DNA of 64,000 nucleotides from Halapricum desulfuricans (GTDB lineage Archaea > Halobacteriota > Halobacteria > Halobacteriales > Haloarculaceae). Of the stretch, positions 35,001-43,199 are shown piece by piece (within the stretch, counting starts at the first letter, position 1; each line of letters opens with the position of its first letter). The notes beneath the pieces are model-generated. The model was not told the DNA's origin. It saw only the letters and a program-made list of their open reading frames with translations, and did not search any database. The stretch is taken from contig NZ_CP064788.1 of the NCBI RefSeq assembly GCF_017094525.1, positions 868,001 through 932,000 of the forward strand, written 5' to 3'. A program made the position numbers and the translations under genes.

Positions 35001-36400
35001 CGCGATACAGCCATCACCGCTGGAGCGTCGGGCTCGCGGGGGCGCTTGCGTTCGTCGCCATCGGGCTCCTGTACGGCTCGTCGGAACCGCTTCTGCTCGC
35101 CGTCGTCCCGCTGTCGTACGTCGCGTACGGCGCGCTCTCGCGGTATCCGGAGCCGACCCTCGATATCGAGCGATCGCTGTCGCCGTCGGCCCCGACGCCG
35201 GGATCGACGGTGACGGTGCAGGTGACGGTGACCAACGGCGGCGATCGGACACTGCCCGACCTGCGCGTCGTCGACGGCGTCCCGGACGAACTGGCGGTCA
35301 CAGACGGGACGCCGCGGGCGGGGCTGGCGATCCCCGCCGGCGAGTCGCGGTCGTTCACCTACGGGGTGATGGCAAAGCGCGGCGAGTACGCGTTCGACTC
35401 GCCGGTCGTTCGGACGCGGTCGATCAGCGGTTCACGGGTCGTCACGACCGATGTCGAACCGGGCGGTGCGACGACGCTGTCCTGTTCGACGACGGTCGAT
35501 CGGACGCCGATCGATCGGACGGCCCGCCGTCGAACCGGGACGCTGCCGACCGACTCCGGCGGCCCGGGTCTGGAGTTCTACTCGACGCGGGAGTACCGGC
35601 CGGGCGACCCGGTCAGCCGGCTGGACTGGCGGCGACTCGCCCGCACCGACGAACTCTCGACGATCGACTTCCGCGAGGAGCAGGCCACGCGCCTGATTGT
35701 CCTCGTCGACGTGCGACCGCCCGCCAGAATCGCGCCCCGGCCCGGCTATCCGACCGGAGCCGGACTCGCCGCGTACGCCGGCGAGCGCGTCTACGAGGCG
35801 CTCAGGTCGGGTGGCCATCAGGTCGGCGTGTCCGTGCTCGGTCTCGATGCGGGCGACCGACCGGGACACGGCGCAGGACTGCCGTGGGTCGAACCGCCAG
35901 CCGAGGGCGGCTCGGTCGCGGCCGCGCGAGCGCTGTTCGAGGCGGCCGCCGGCGTCGAGAGCGACGCGAACGCGGTTCCCGATCCCGTGATGCGCGAGTG
36001 GACCGGCAACGCCACTGCCGTGCGCGACCCCGCTGTCGGCCAGCAGGCAGCGCGCGGTGACGCTGACGAACCAGCGAGGCGCGACCGTGCTGACGAGCCG
36101 GACCGCGTCGAACAGCTGCTCGCCAGACTCCCGCCCGGCGCGCAGGTCCTGCTGGTGTCGCCGCTGCTCGACGACGAGCCGTCCGAGTTGACGGAGACGC
36201 TGTTGAGCCGCGGCGTTCCGGTGACGGTCCTGAGCCCGGACGTGACCGTCTCGGACACGCCAGGTAGCCGCGTGGCGGCGCTGCGCCGCCGAAACACAGT
36301 CACGTCGCTGCAGTTTCGCGGCGTGACCGTCGTCGAGTGGCCGCCGAACGAGTCGCTGGAGGTCGTCATCGACCGCTCGTTACCGGAGGTGGTCCCGTGA
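34997..36400 (+). CDS. DUF58 protein (MoxR partner, vWA-like)
   Basis: A 467-residue protein. Two N-terminal TM helices (about 10-48) are followed by a beta-sandwich region and the DUF58 signature YSTREYRPGDPVSRLDWRRLARTDELSTIDFREE (about 193-226), then a vWA-like fold starting RLIVLVDVRPPAR. DUF58 proteins are partners of MoxR AAA ATPases in metal-insertion or envelope maturation systems; the MoxR gene lies just beyond the next gene, convergent. GTG 34997 overlaps the upstream stop (GTGA). Confidence 0.87.
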   Translation: MTRYSHHRWSVGLAGALAFVAIGLLYGSSEPLLLAVVPLSYVAYGALSRYPEPTLDIERSLSPSAPTPGSTVTVQVTVTNGGDRTLPDLRVVDGVPDELAVTDGTPRAGLAIPAGESRSFTYGVMAKRGEYAFDSPVVRTRSISGSRVVTTDVEPGGATTLSCSTTVDRTPIDRTARRRTGTLPTDSGGPGLEFYSTREYRPGDPVSRLDWRRLARTDELSTIDFREEQATRLIVLVDVRPPARIAPRPGYPTGAGLAAYAGERVYEALRSGGHQVGVSVLGLDAGDRPGHGAGLPWVEPPAEGGSVAAARALFEAAAGVESDANAVPDPVMREWTGNATAVRDPAVGQQAARGDADEPARRDRADEPDRVEQLLARLPPGAQVLLVSPLLDDEPSELTETLLSRGVPVTVLSPDVTVSDTPGSRVAALRRRNTVTSLQFRGVTVVEWPPNESLEVVIDRSLPEVVP

Positions 36401-37914
36401 TCGACCAGCGCCCGACGCGGTTCAGTACCGTCATCGCCGTGGCCGTCCCGGTCGCCGCGACCGCCGCGCTCGTCCGCGCCGTCGGGCTGGAGCGGCAGAC
36501 CGCCTACGCGGCGATCGGTGCCGTCGCGGTCGCGATCGTGCTGGGGTTGCTCGCCACCGAGCGTCTCCGGCCGGTCGGTGCCGCGCTCGTCGGCCCCGTC
36601 TTCCCCGTCGTCGCGCTCGCCGTGATCGCCGGTGGGGGGATCGCGCTCGTCGGCCAACTGCGCAACGCGCTCCCGATCGGGTCCGCGTTCGTCGTCGGCG
36701 GAGCGGCCCTGACGGCGTTCGGTGCCGTACTGGCGGTCCGCGACTCGCTCTCACGCGACGTGCTAGCACGTGCCGTCGCGAGCGGGCTGCGCGCGACAGC
36801 CGTCATGGGACTCGCAATGGCAGTCGCGCTTTCGATCCGGTTCGCTCCAGTACGTTCCGAGGCTGCGACCGCCCTCGAGGGACTGGCGGGATGGGTGTTC
36901 GAACCGACGGCCGCGTTCCCGCTCGCGTCGTTTCTGACGCTGTCGATCGCCGTCCTGTATCTGACGCGGGCCACCGTTCGCGCGCTCCCGCTCGCGGCAC
37001 TGCTCGGCGACCGTCTCGCCGACGCCCGGGAGACGCTGAAACAGGCCGATCGGACGCTCAAACTGTCTATAATGGCGCTCGTGGCGACGGCGCTGGGGGC
37101 GCTGCTGCTAGAGGTGACGGCCCCGGATCCCTACGTCTGGGTCCCGGACGGAGTCGAGGGCGTGCTCGGCACTCTGACAGGGTCGACGCAACTCCGTCAG
37201 CTGTTGGTCGCCGTGCTGGTCGTCGACGGGCTGTTGCTTGCGAGCGCGACGTCCCTCAAGCGGGCGTATCGGGGCTCCGGCCGGGCGGCGCTGCTCGCTG
37301 TCGTACCGTACTTCGGCGGTGGCGTGGTCGTCGCGGCGGTGGTTCGATACCGGGAGCCGTTCGTCTCGACGCTGGTCGAACAGGCCCTCAACCGGCTGCC
37401 AGCCCAACTCGCCAGCCCGTTCGACGCGCTGGTCTCACGGCTCGTCGCCGTCTACGGTGAGGCCGCGCTCGCGTTGATGATCGTGACTGCGCTGTCCGGG
37501 CTGACACTCGTCGTTTTGCTCGCGCTGTTCGTGAGCAGCGCGCTCGGCCTGCTCGCCGATCGAGCCGGCGGGGTGGCACTGGCGGCCAGCGGAACCGTCC
37601 TCACGACGGCGTTTGCCGCGACGATCGGCGTCGACCTCCGGCTCGCGCTGGCCGGAGCAGTCGGGGCGTTCATCGCCTGGGACGTCGGCTCGTTCGGTGC
37701 CGGGCTCGGCCGTGAACTCGGTGCGCGAGCGAGCACTGCCAGGATCGAGCTGGTTCATGGCGGCGCAACGGTACTGGTGGGCATCGGGGCAGTCGGAATG
37801 ACGATCGCGGCCGACCGATCGCTCGAGTCGGTTGGCGTCAGCGAGACGCTGGCCGTGCCGGCGCTCGTCGCCGCGACCGTCGGCCTGCTGTTGCTCGTGA
37901 TCGCGAGCCGCTAG
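36397..37914 (+). CDS. Polytopic membrane protein of the TGase-DUF58 operon (DUF7519-like)
   Basis: A 505-residue hydrophobic protein with about ten to twelve TM helices and no soluble domain. It corresponds to the haloarchaeal DUF7519 type usually encoded with DUF58 and transglutaminase genes (recalled, tentative). GTG 36397 overlaps the DUF58 stop (GTGA). Its TAG shares CTAG (37911-37914) with the convergent MoxR gene. Function unknown; a membrane partner of the DUF58/transglutaminase pair is an inference. Confidence 0.75.
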   Translation: MIDQRPTRFSTVIAVAVPVAATAALVRAVGLERQTAYAAIGAVAVAIVLGLLATERLRPVGAALVGPVFPVVALAVIAGGGIALVGQLRNALPIGSAFVVGGAALTAFGAVLAVRDSLSRDVLARAVASGLRATAVMGLAMAVALSIRFAPVRSEAATALEGLAGWVFEPTAAFPLASFLTLSIAVLYLTRATVRALPLAALLGDRLADARETLKQADRTLKLSIMALVATALGALLLEVTAPDPYVWVPDGVEGVLGTLTGSTQLRQLLVAVLVVDGLLLASATSLKRAYRGSGRAALLAVVPYFGGGVVVAAVVRYREPFVSTLVEQALNRLPAQLASPFDALVSRLVAVYGEAALALMIVTALSGLTLVVLLALFVSSALGLLADRAGGVALAASGTVLTTAFAATIGVDLRLALAGAVGAFIAWDVGSFGAGLGRELGARASTARIELVHGGATVLVGIGAVGMTIAADRSLESVGVSETLAVPALVAATVGLLLLVIASR

Positions 37915-38867
37915 TCGTCGGCGACCGCGGGGACCGCGACGCGATCGAGGACATCGTCGAGGGCGTCTGCCGGCCGGACACCCCGGACGCTGGCCTCTGC
38001 GGTGAGCACCAGCCGGTGACGGAGCGTCGGCCCGGCGACGCGCTTGACGTCGTCCGGGACGACGTACTCGCGGCCCGCCACGACAGCGCTGGCGCGGGCC
38101 GTCTCGAACAGCCGCTGGACGCCTCGCGGCGAGACGCCGACGTCGACGCGCTCGTCCTCGCGGGTCGCCCGTCCCAGATCGACGACGTAGTCGCGGATCT
38201 TCTCGTCGACCCGGACCGTCTCGGGGACGTCCTGCAGGTCGGTGACCGACTGCCCCTCGAGAACGGACCGGACGCTGGGCATCTTGGCGTCCCGGTCGGC
38301 TCGCCGATCGATCAGTTCGCGCTCGCCGGCGCGGTCGGGATACCCGAGTTCGGCCTTGACGGCGAACCGGTCGCGCTGGGCCTCCGGAAGCGCGAAGGTT
38401 CCCTCCTGCTCGATGGGGTTCTGAGTCGCGATGACGAAAAACGGCTCCGGCAGCTCGTGTGTCTCGCCGTCGACGGTGACCTGTCGCTCGCCCATCGCTT
38501 CCAGCAGTGCAGCCTGGGTCTTCGGCGGGGCGCGGTTGATCTCGTCGGCCAGCACGACGTTCGCAAAGACGGGGCCGGGCGAGAACTCGAACTGTCCGGT
38601 CGACTTGTCGTAAATATTCGACCCGGTGATGTCCGCCGGCAGGAGGTCCGGCGTGAACTGGACTCGCTGGAAGGATAGGCCGAGCGCGTCCGCGAAACTC
38701 CTGGCCGTCAGTGTTTTGCCCGTGCCGGGGACGTCCTCGAGTAGCACGTGGCCGCGAGCGAGCACGCCGATTAATACCGTCTCGAGGAACTGCTCGTCGG
38801 CGATGACAGCTTCGCCCACCCGTTCGAGCACGCTCCGGCAGGCACATGAGGCGTCCTGAGCGTCCAT
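37911..38867 (-). CDS. MoxR-family AAA+ ATPase
   Basis: A 318-residue AAA+ ATPase. Walker A is LEDVPGTGKTLTARS (about 43-57), Walker B VVLADEINRAPPKTQ, sensor 1 FFVIATQNPIEQEG, and the C-terminal lid contains GVSPRGVQRLFETARA (sensor 2). MoxR proteins remodel or load cofactors into partner proteins, usually with DUF58/vWA proteins, which are encoded in the facing operon. It is convergent with, not co-transcribed with, that operon. Start ATG 38867 is the first in frame. Confidence 0.92.
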   Translation of the reverse strand: MDAQDASCACRSVLERVGEAVIADEQFLETVLIGVLARGHVLLEDVPGTGKTLTARSFADALGLSFQRVQFTPDLLPADITGSNIYDKSTGQFEFSPGPVFANVVLADEINRAPPKTQAALLEAMGERQVTVDGETHELPEPFFVIATQNPIEQEGTFALPEAQRDRFAVKAELGYPDRAGERELIDRRADRDAKMPSVRSVLEGQSVTDLQDVPETVRVDEKIRDYVVDLGRATREDERVDVGVSPRGVQRLFETARASAVVAGREYVVPDDVKRVAGPTLRHRLVLTAEASVRGVRPADALDDVLDRVAVPAVADD

Positions 38868-38938
38868 ACCGGCCGAAGGGGCTGGTCCGGCCTAACGGTT
38901 ATGCCTCAACAGTATCAAAACTGATGAACGAGGCTGAA

Positions 38939-38945
38939 CATTAAG
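38939..38945 (+). promoter_or_regulatory. TATA-like box for the TFB-like gene
   Basis: The sequence CATTAAG lies 26-32 bases before ATG 38971, fitting a leaderless archaeal promoter. The stretch between it and the MoxR start holds A/T-rich DNA without a gene. Confidence 0.45.
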
Positions 38946-38970
38946 GTCCCGCTCTCGGAATATAGGGACA

Positions 38971-40737
38971 ATGCCGAACGCAGCCGAACGAGACGACGTC
39001 GAACAACAGCTCACGACTGTGGCTGAGGCACTCTCGTTGCCGAGCAGCACGGCCCAGATCACCCGGGTCCGGCTCAATCAGCTGGGTTCCGAACCCGAGA
39101 TCGAGGACAGCTCGCTGTCGATCGTCGGCGCGACGACGCTGTCACTGTCTGCGCGCGAAGATGGGCTCCCAATAACGGTGTCCGATGTCGCCGAAGCGTG
39201 GTCGGAGACGCTCGAGGGCACGTCGATCGACCCTGGCGCGATGACGGCACTGTTCGATGACATCGCTGCCAATCTCGATATCGACGGCGTCCCGCCGGAG
39301 CCGCGGGCGCTGATCGAGCGGTTCGGCACGGAACTGGACCTGCCGGACGGGATCGTCGTCGTCGCCAAGCGGATCCTCGAGGACGCCTTCGAGGCCGATC
39401 CTCAGACGATCGCTGGCAGCACCTCTCCCGCCGGTACCGCCGGTGCCGTCCTCTATCTCGCTGCGGCGGTCAACGACGTTGACGGTGCCGACGAGGACGC
39501 GCTCGGCGACGTCACCGACACGAGCCAGGTAACGGTCAGAAACCGCTACAAGGAACTACGCGATCTGCTGGGCGAACAGCACCTTGAGACGACACAGCGA
39601 TACCAGCTCGACCCGGATACCGGCGCGCCGATGGCGACCAGCAGCGCGCCGGACACAGAGAGCGCGCCTGTCGAGACAGCCGACGACGAGACGAGCGGCG
39701 AAGACCCTGAAGCGACCGACAAGGCCTCAGCGGACGCGCCAGGGGAAGGCGAGCCCGAGACGGCGAACGCGGACGACGAGAGCACACCGACGGCTGAGAC
39801 CGCCGAGGTCGTCACGGCGCTGTTCCCCGACGAACTCCCGACGACCGACCGCGTCGCCGAGGAACTCGCTGCCGATCCGGAGGCGATCGCCGCCGATCTG
39901 GAGACGCTCGTCGCGGACGGGACCGTCGAGCGAAAGCGAGCCGGCTCCACGGACGTCTGGCTGCCCGGCGATCGGGACGCGCTCGGTCCGGATCTCACCG
40001 AAGACGCCGTCCAGCGCGAGGTCGACGCGATCGCCGACGAGCTGGATCTCGACGCGTCTGTTCGACTGTTCGCTCGCGGACTCGTCAGCGACGTCGTCGA
40101 GGCCGTCGACGTCGAGCACGCGGGCGAACTCGGCGGCGCAGCGCTGCTCGCGGCCTGCCGGGTCAACGATGTCGACGTCGAGGCGAGCGAGATCGCCGCC
40201 ACCGGCGAGTTCGCGGCTCGTGCGTTGTACGACTGGCTGGAGACGCTCGATTCGGCCGTCGACATCGAGATCCCGACCGCCGGTGCAGAGACGTACGTCG
40301 ATCGGCTGGCCGACGTGCTCGATCTCGACGAATCGGTCCGCGAGGAGAGCGTCCGCGCCATCGAGCAGTACGACCCCCGGCCCGACGACCCGTCGTACAC
40401 GCCGCCGGAGCTGGCCGCCGGCGCGACCGTCTTCGCGGCGACCGTCCGCGGGACCGGGGTCGAACTCGAGCAACTGGCCGAAGCCAGCGGCGCCGACCCC
40501 GCGTTCATCTCCGAGGCGACGGACTCCGTGCTGGTCTCGCTGTGTCTGGACCTCGTCCGGGAGGACCTCGACTACGAGGAGACCGGCTGGACGGGCGACC
40601 TGCTGGAGTCGGAACTCTCTCCGGAGTTCGGCGATTCGGAGACCGGCGCGGCGATCGCGCTGGCGAAAGCCTACGCCGCCGGTCGGGAGTCCCAGCCCGT
40701 CGACGAGGCGACGATCGACGCGCTGGTCGGTCGTTGA
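38971..40737 (+). CDS. TFB-like protein with four cyclin-type folds and no zinc ribbon
   Basis: A 588-residue protein that reads as two TFB cores. Residues 8-90 match cyclin repeat 1 (SIVGATTLSLSAREDGLPIT, as in TFB first repeats); residues 95-200 match repeat 2 with SPAGTAGAVLYLAAAVNDVDG and VTVRNRYKELRDLL. An acidic linker (210-270) leads to a winged helix (about 272-330: VVTALFPDELPTTDRVAEELA), then two more cyclin-like folds (about 340-420 and 430-560: ELGGAALLAACRVNDVDV; PPELAAGATVFAATVRGTGV). No N-terminal CxxC zinc ribbon or B-finger exists, so it cannot act as a normal TFB. A competitor or specialised factor is an inference. Confidence 0.75.
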   Translation: MPNAAERDDVEQQLTTVAEALSLPSSTAQITRVRLNQLGSEPEIEDSSLSIVGATTLSLSAREDGLPITVSDVAEAWSETLEGTSIDPGAMTALFDDIAANLDIDGVPPEPRALIERFGTELDLPDGIVVVAKRILEDAFEADPQTIAGSTSPAGTAGAVLYLAAAVNDVDGADEDALGDVTDTSQVTVRNRYKELRDLLGEQHLETTQRYQLDPDTGAPMATSSAPDTESAPVETADDETSGEDPEATDKASADAPGEGEPETANADDESTPTAETAEVVTALFPDELPTTDRVAEELAADPEAIAADLETLVADGTVERKRAGSTDVWLPGDRDALGPDLTEDAVQREVDAIADELDLDASVRLFARGLVSDVVEAVDVEHAGELGGAALLAACRVNDVDVEASEIAATGEFAARALYDWLETLDSAVDIEIPTAGAETYVDRLADVLDLDESVREESVRAIEQYDPRPDDPSYTPPELAAGATVFAATVRGTGVELEQLAEASGADPAFISEATDSVLVSLCLDLVREDLDYEETGWTGDLLESELSPEFGDSETGAAIALAKAYAAGRESQPVDEATIDALVGR

Positions 40738-40996
40738 TCCAGCCGTCCGGCTCTCACATCTGTCTCCCAGTTAATCAAAACAGAAATTCACTACCTTAAT
40801 TAAACCACAGATCGAAATCCGATTGCGGAGTCCGCAGTACGTGCTTCTGACATATTGGCGTGACCTCGCGGGCTCCCTGCCGTATTTTCCGATAGACAGT
40901 GTGGCGTCTCCGACGCCACGGGCGGACGGCGAAACCGCCGCTACCGAGGCGTTCTCGGTGAATTAATACGCGTCGACGGCGACTCTCGAATCGAGC
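40738..40996 (+). other. Hairpin-rich intergenic region, no gene seen
   Basis: These 259 bases hold no convincing ORF. A/T-rich DNA (40768-40805) is followed by four inverted repeats: TGCGGAGTCCGCA (40824-40836), GTGGCGTC-TCC-GACGCCAC (40901-40919, perfect 8-bp stem), GCGG...CCGC (40922-40938) and ACCGAG-GCGTT-CTCGGT (40943-40959). A TATA-like ATTAATA (40962-40968) for the next gene closes it. It could be a structured RNA, the end of a small IS200/IS605-type element, or nested terminators. Confidence 0.5.
40962..40968 (+). promoter_or_regulatory. TATA-like box for the gene at 40997
   Basis: ATTAATA lies 29-35 bases before ATG 40997, directly after the last hairpin of the upstream intergenic region. 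Confidence 0.45.
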
Positions 40997-41335
40997 ATGT
41001 CCGACGACGACATCGACGCCATCGCGGACGCGCTGGGTGCGGTCAAGGCGGGGACGGACCGCTCGACGCTACCGGTCAGATCAGTCGCTGACGACGGCGA
41101 TATCGTGCGGATCTCCCTCGAGACGCCGGCCGGAAACGTCTTCGAGCGCGAACTGAAGCGTCCGCCGGTGTGGGGACCCAACTGCGAACTGAAGACGCTG
41201 CTCGACGCCTACGACCTCGGTCCCGACGAGGTGGACGCCCTGAAGGGGAAGGCTCTGCCCGTCAGGCGGGAGGTCGTCGACGGGCGGCCGCGGTTCGAAC
41301 TCGATCTCGACGCGCTCAGCGATAAGAAAACATAA
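40997..41335 (+). CDS. Hypothetical protein (112 aa)
   Basis: A soluble acidic protein, MSDDDIDAIADALGAVKAGTDR, with a beta-rich middle (IVRISLETPAGNVFERELKRPPVWGPNCELKTLLDAYDLGPDEV) and a conserved-looking WGPNCELKTLLDAY motif. I do not recognise the family. A TATA-like box precedes it at the expected distance. Its stop at 41333-41335 is immediately followed by the 10-bp duplication that bounds the inserted kinase unit. Confidence 0.65.
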   Translation: MSDDDIDAIADALGAVKAGTDRSTLPVRSVADDGDIVRISLETPAGNVFERELKRPPVWGPNCELKTLLDAYDLGPDEVDALKGKALPVRREVVDGRPRFELDLDALSDKKT

Positions 41336-41345
41336 CTACACAAGT
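41336..41345. repeat. Left 10-bp direct repeat (putative target-site duplication)
   Basis: CTACACAAGT occurs here and again, perfectly, at 43200-43209. The two copies bound the 41346-43199 unit exactly at the outer terminal inverted repeats. Confidence 0.65.
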
Positions 41346-41518
41346 AGCGGTGATATAGAAGTCTTCACACATCCTGACCTGCCCGATCTTGGTTTTGAGT
41401 AGACAAGATTTCGCTCTGATATGAGCCATTTGGCCCTCTGAATGTCGGTTCGGTTAATACGATCCCGGTGATCGCAATCCGCCGAGTTAGGCCTTGAGAA
41501 CTATTCTGCATCACTGCC
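41346..41518. repeat. Direct repeat A (MITE-like, 173 bp)
   Basis: It begins AGCGGTGATATAGAAGTCTT and ends with the inverted form, whose reverse complement is GGCAGTGATGCAGAATAGTT. It shares identical blocks of 54 bases (41401-41454 vs 43088-43141) and 37 bases (41479-41515 vs 43160-43196) with repeat B. No ORF of its own. Confidence 0.75.
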
Positions 41519-41547
41519 ACAATGTTATACAAGATCGGGATTGCTCG

Positions 41548-42972
41548 CTACTGGTTCAGGCGGGGGAGTGTCACTTGTAGAGCTGTTTCGGGGATTGGCC
41601 GACCAACGAGTTCAATCTCTCCACCGATCTCAAGCAGCGTCAAATAAACCTGCGCTATGTCCAATCCAAGGCCGTGGTTTAGCTCAGTCTCTACCCCGCG
41701 AGTGAGTAGATCGTGATGGCTATCTGAGAGTAAGGGTTCGTTTCCGCGGATCGTCACCACCACTTCCGTCTCTGAGATGTCAACGGTCACATCGATGGCT
41801 GGTTGCGACATATACTCCCCAGTGTGTGAGAGGAGCTGTCCGATGGCGGAGTTTGCTGGTGCCGGTATCGCGACTGTCTCATCGGCAGTCGGAGCAGCAA
41901 CTGACCCGGTTGTGGTCTCTGCAAGGACGGCCTCCATCGTGATCACGAGTTCTTCGAGGTTGAGTGGTTTAGAGCGTGCCACTGACTTGTCAGTAAGGAA
42001 CTGAGACTGGGTGACTTGACGGCTTAACCCGGCTAGATCTGCGGCTGCGGTCTCGATTTTCTCGGCGGCTTTCTGTGTGAGTCCCGAATCTGGGTCTTCA
42101 TCATTCTTGAGAGCCGAGGTGTGCCCCTGAATGATCGTTAGTTTGTTCCGTAGATTGTGTCGGAGCACCCGATGCAGGACTTCAAGTCCGTGGCGACGCC
42201 GCTTACGGTCGGTGATCTCGACTGCAGTCCCAATGACACCAGTCACGGTGTCATCATCGTTGTAGAGCGGCTGGGCGAATAGTTCCGTATGGAGTCGGGA
42301 ACCGTCTTTCGTACGAAGAACTGTCTCATATCCGTTGAGATCCTCGCCGTCAAGGATACGATTGAGCAAGTCAGTAAGTGATTCCTCAGTCAGTAACGGA
42401 TATGATTCACCGACGATTTCGGCAGAACTGTATCCGAACGTGTCTTCCGCCGCTTGATTCCACAACTGGATTTGTCCTTCGGTGTCAAGAGCAGCGATTG
42501 GTAGCGGAGCCGCATCGAGGAGCGTTTTGAGTCGAGTTGTCGTTGTCCGGAGTTGCTGTTGGCGTTCGAGACGAGCACTGATATCACGGAAGACACCGAG
42601 TACGAACGTCCGATTTTGCTTTTGAATACGTTGGGCGTTGATTTCCACTGGGACGCATTCGCCCGTCTGTGTCTCAATATAGAGCGGGCTGCCGTCCGGG
42701 AGGCGTTCGACCTGTTCACTCTCGCGCGCACGGCTGAACGCAGTGTCGTAGGCGTCGCGATTCTCCGCTGGGTGGAGTGTGTGTCGTGTATGGCCAACTA
42801 GCGTCTCGGGCTGGCATTCAAACAATTCCCCAGCTGCATCGTTAACCGCGACAATTTCGTCCGTGGTGATGTCTACAACAATCACTGCATCCGGGATACT
42901 TTCAAGGACAGTAGTCAACGAAAGTGTCGGGATCGCGTTCAACCTCTCGTACGACCGGTTCACTTCGGACAT
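41548..42972 (-). CDS. PAS-PAS sensor histidine kinase (mobile passenger gene)
   Basis: A 474-residue soluble kinase. PAS 1 is at about 18-135 (SIPDAVIVVDITTDEIVAVNDAAGELF), PAS 2 at about 145-258 (LLDAAPLPIAALDTEGQIQLWNQAAEDTFG), the HisKA box is HRVLRHNLRNKLTIIQG with H272, and the ATPase domain at about 360-474 has a weak N box (APANSAIGQLLSH) and NHGLGLDIAQ as G2. No receiver or TM segment. The open frame runs on upstream through repeat B, but ATG 42972 is where kinase-like sequence begins. A 60-base sample (42061-42120) has 33 G+C, lower than neighbouring genes. Confidence 0.82.
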   Translation of the reverse strand: MSEVNRSYERLNAIPTLSLTTVLESIPDAVIVVDITTDEIVAVNDAAGELFECQPETLVGHTRHTLHPAENRDAYDTAFSRARESEQVERLPDGSPLYIETQTGECVPVEINAQRIQKQNRTFVLGVFRDISARLERQQQLRTTTTRLKTLLDAAPLPIAALDTEGQIQLWNQAAEDTFGYSSAEIVGESYPLLTEESLTDLLNRILDGEDLNGYETVLRTKDGSRLHTELFAQPLYNDDDTVTGVIGTAVEITDRKRRRHGLEVLHRVLRHNLRNKLTIIQGHTSALKNDEDPDSGLTQKAAEKIETAAADLAGLSRQVTQSQFLTDKSVARSKPLNLEELVITMEAVLAETTTGSVAAPTADETVAIPAPANSAIGQLLSHTGEYMSQPAIDVTVDISETEVVVTIRGNEPLLSDSHHDLLTRGVETELNHGLGLDIAQVYLTLLEIGGEIELVGRPIPETALQVTLPRLNQ

Positions 42973-43035
42973 TTCATTCTCACATCCACTTTGGCTGATA
43001 GCTTGTGAACGGAGTGCCCAACAATTTGGGCTGCC

Positions 43036-43199
43036 GGTAGTGCAGAAGTCTTCACACACCCTGGACTGCCCGGTCTTGGTTTTGAATAGACAAGATTTCG
43101 CTCTGATATGAGCCATTTGGCCCTCTGAATGTCGGTTCGGTGATCCAGATAATCGAAACCCGCCGAGTTAGGCCTTGAGAACTATTCTGCATCACTTCC
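43036..43199. repeat. Direct repeat B (MITE-like, 164 bp)
   Basis: It starts GGTAGTGCAGAAGTCTTCAC, which aligns to the A left end with a 3-base deletion, and ends in ATTCTGCATCACTTCC. It lies on the promoter side of the kinase gene and may contain its promoter. Between it and the kinase ATG is a short hairpin (CCCAAATTGTTGGG, about 43017-43030). Confidence 0.72.

Larger units (their letters stand above)
41346..43199. mobile_element. Composite mobile unit: two non-autonomous repeats around a kinase gene
   Basis: The unit is 1,854 bp long. Direct repeats A (41346-41518) and B (43036-43199) flank a PAS histidine kinase gene. The outer ends form imperfect inverted repeats: left AGCGGTGATATAGAAG, right (reverse complement) GGAAGTGATGCAGAAT. 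A perfect 10-bp duplication flanks the whole, while neither A nor B alone has flanking duplications. No transposase is encoded, so movement would need a related IS in trans. DNA inside is A/T-richer than the neighbours. Confidence 0.65.

Noticed and set aside
37435-38847. A 470-codon minus-strand frame beside MoxR
   Set aside because: It overlaps the MoxR gene in another frame and the end of the membrane protein gene antisense. The composition is that of a shadow.
42973-43116. N-terminal extension of the histidine kinase into repeat B
   Set aside because: The added 48 residues (cysteine-rich, not acidic) come from the MITE-like repeat and have no PAS or TM character.
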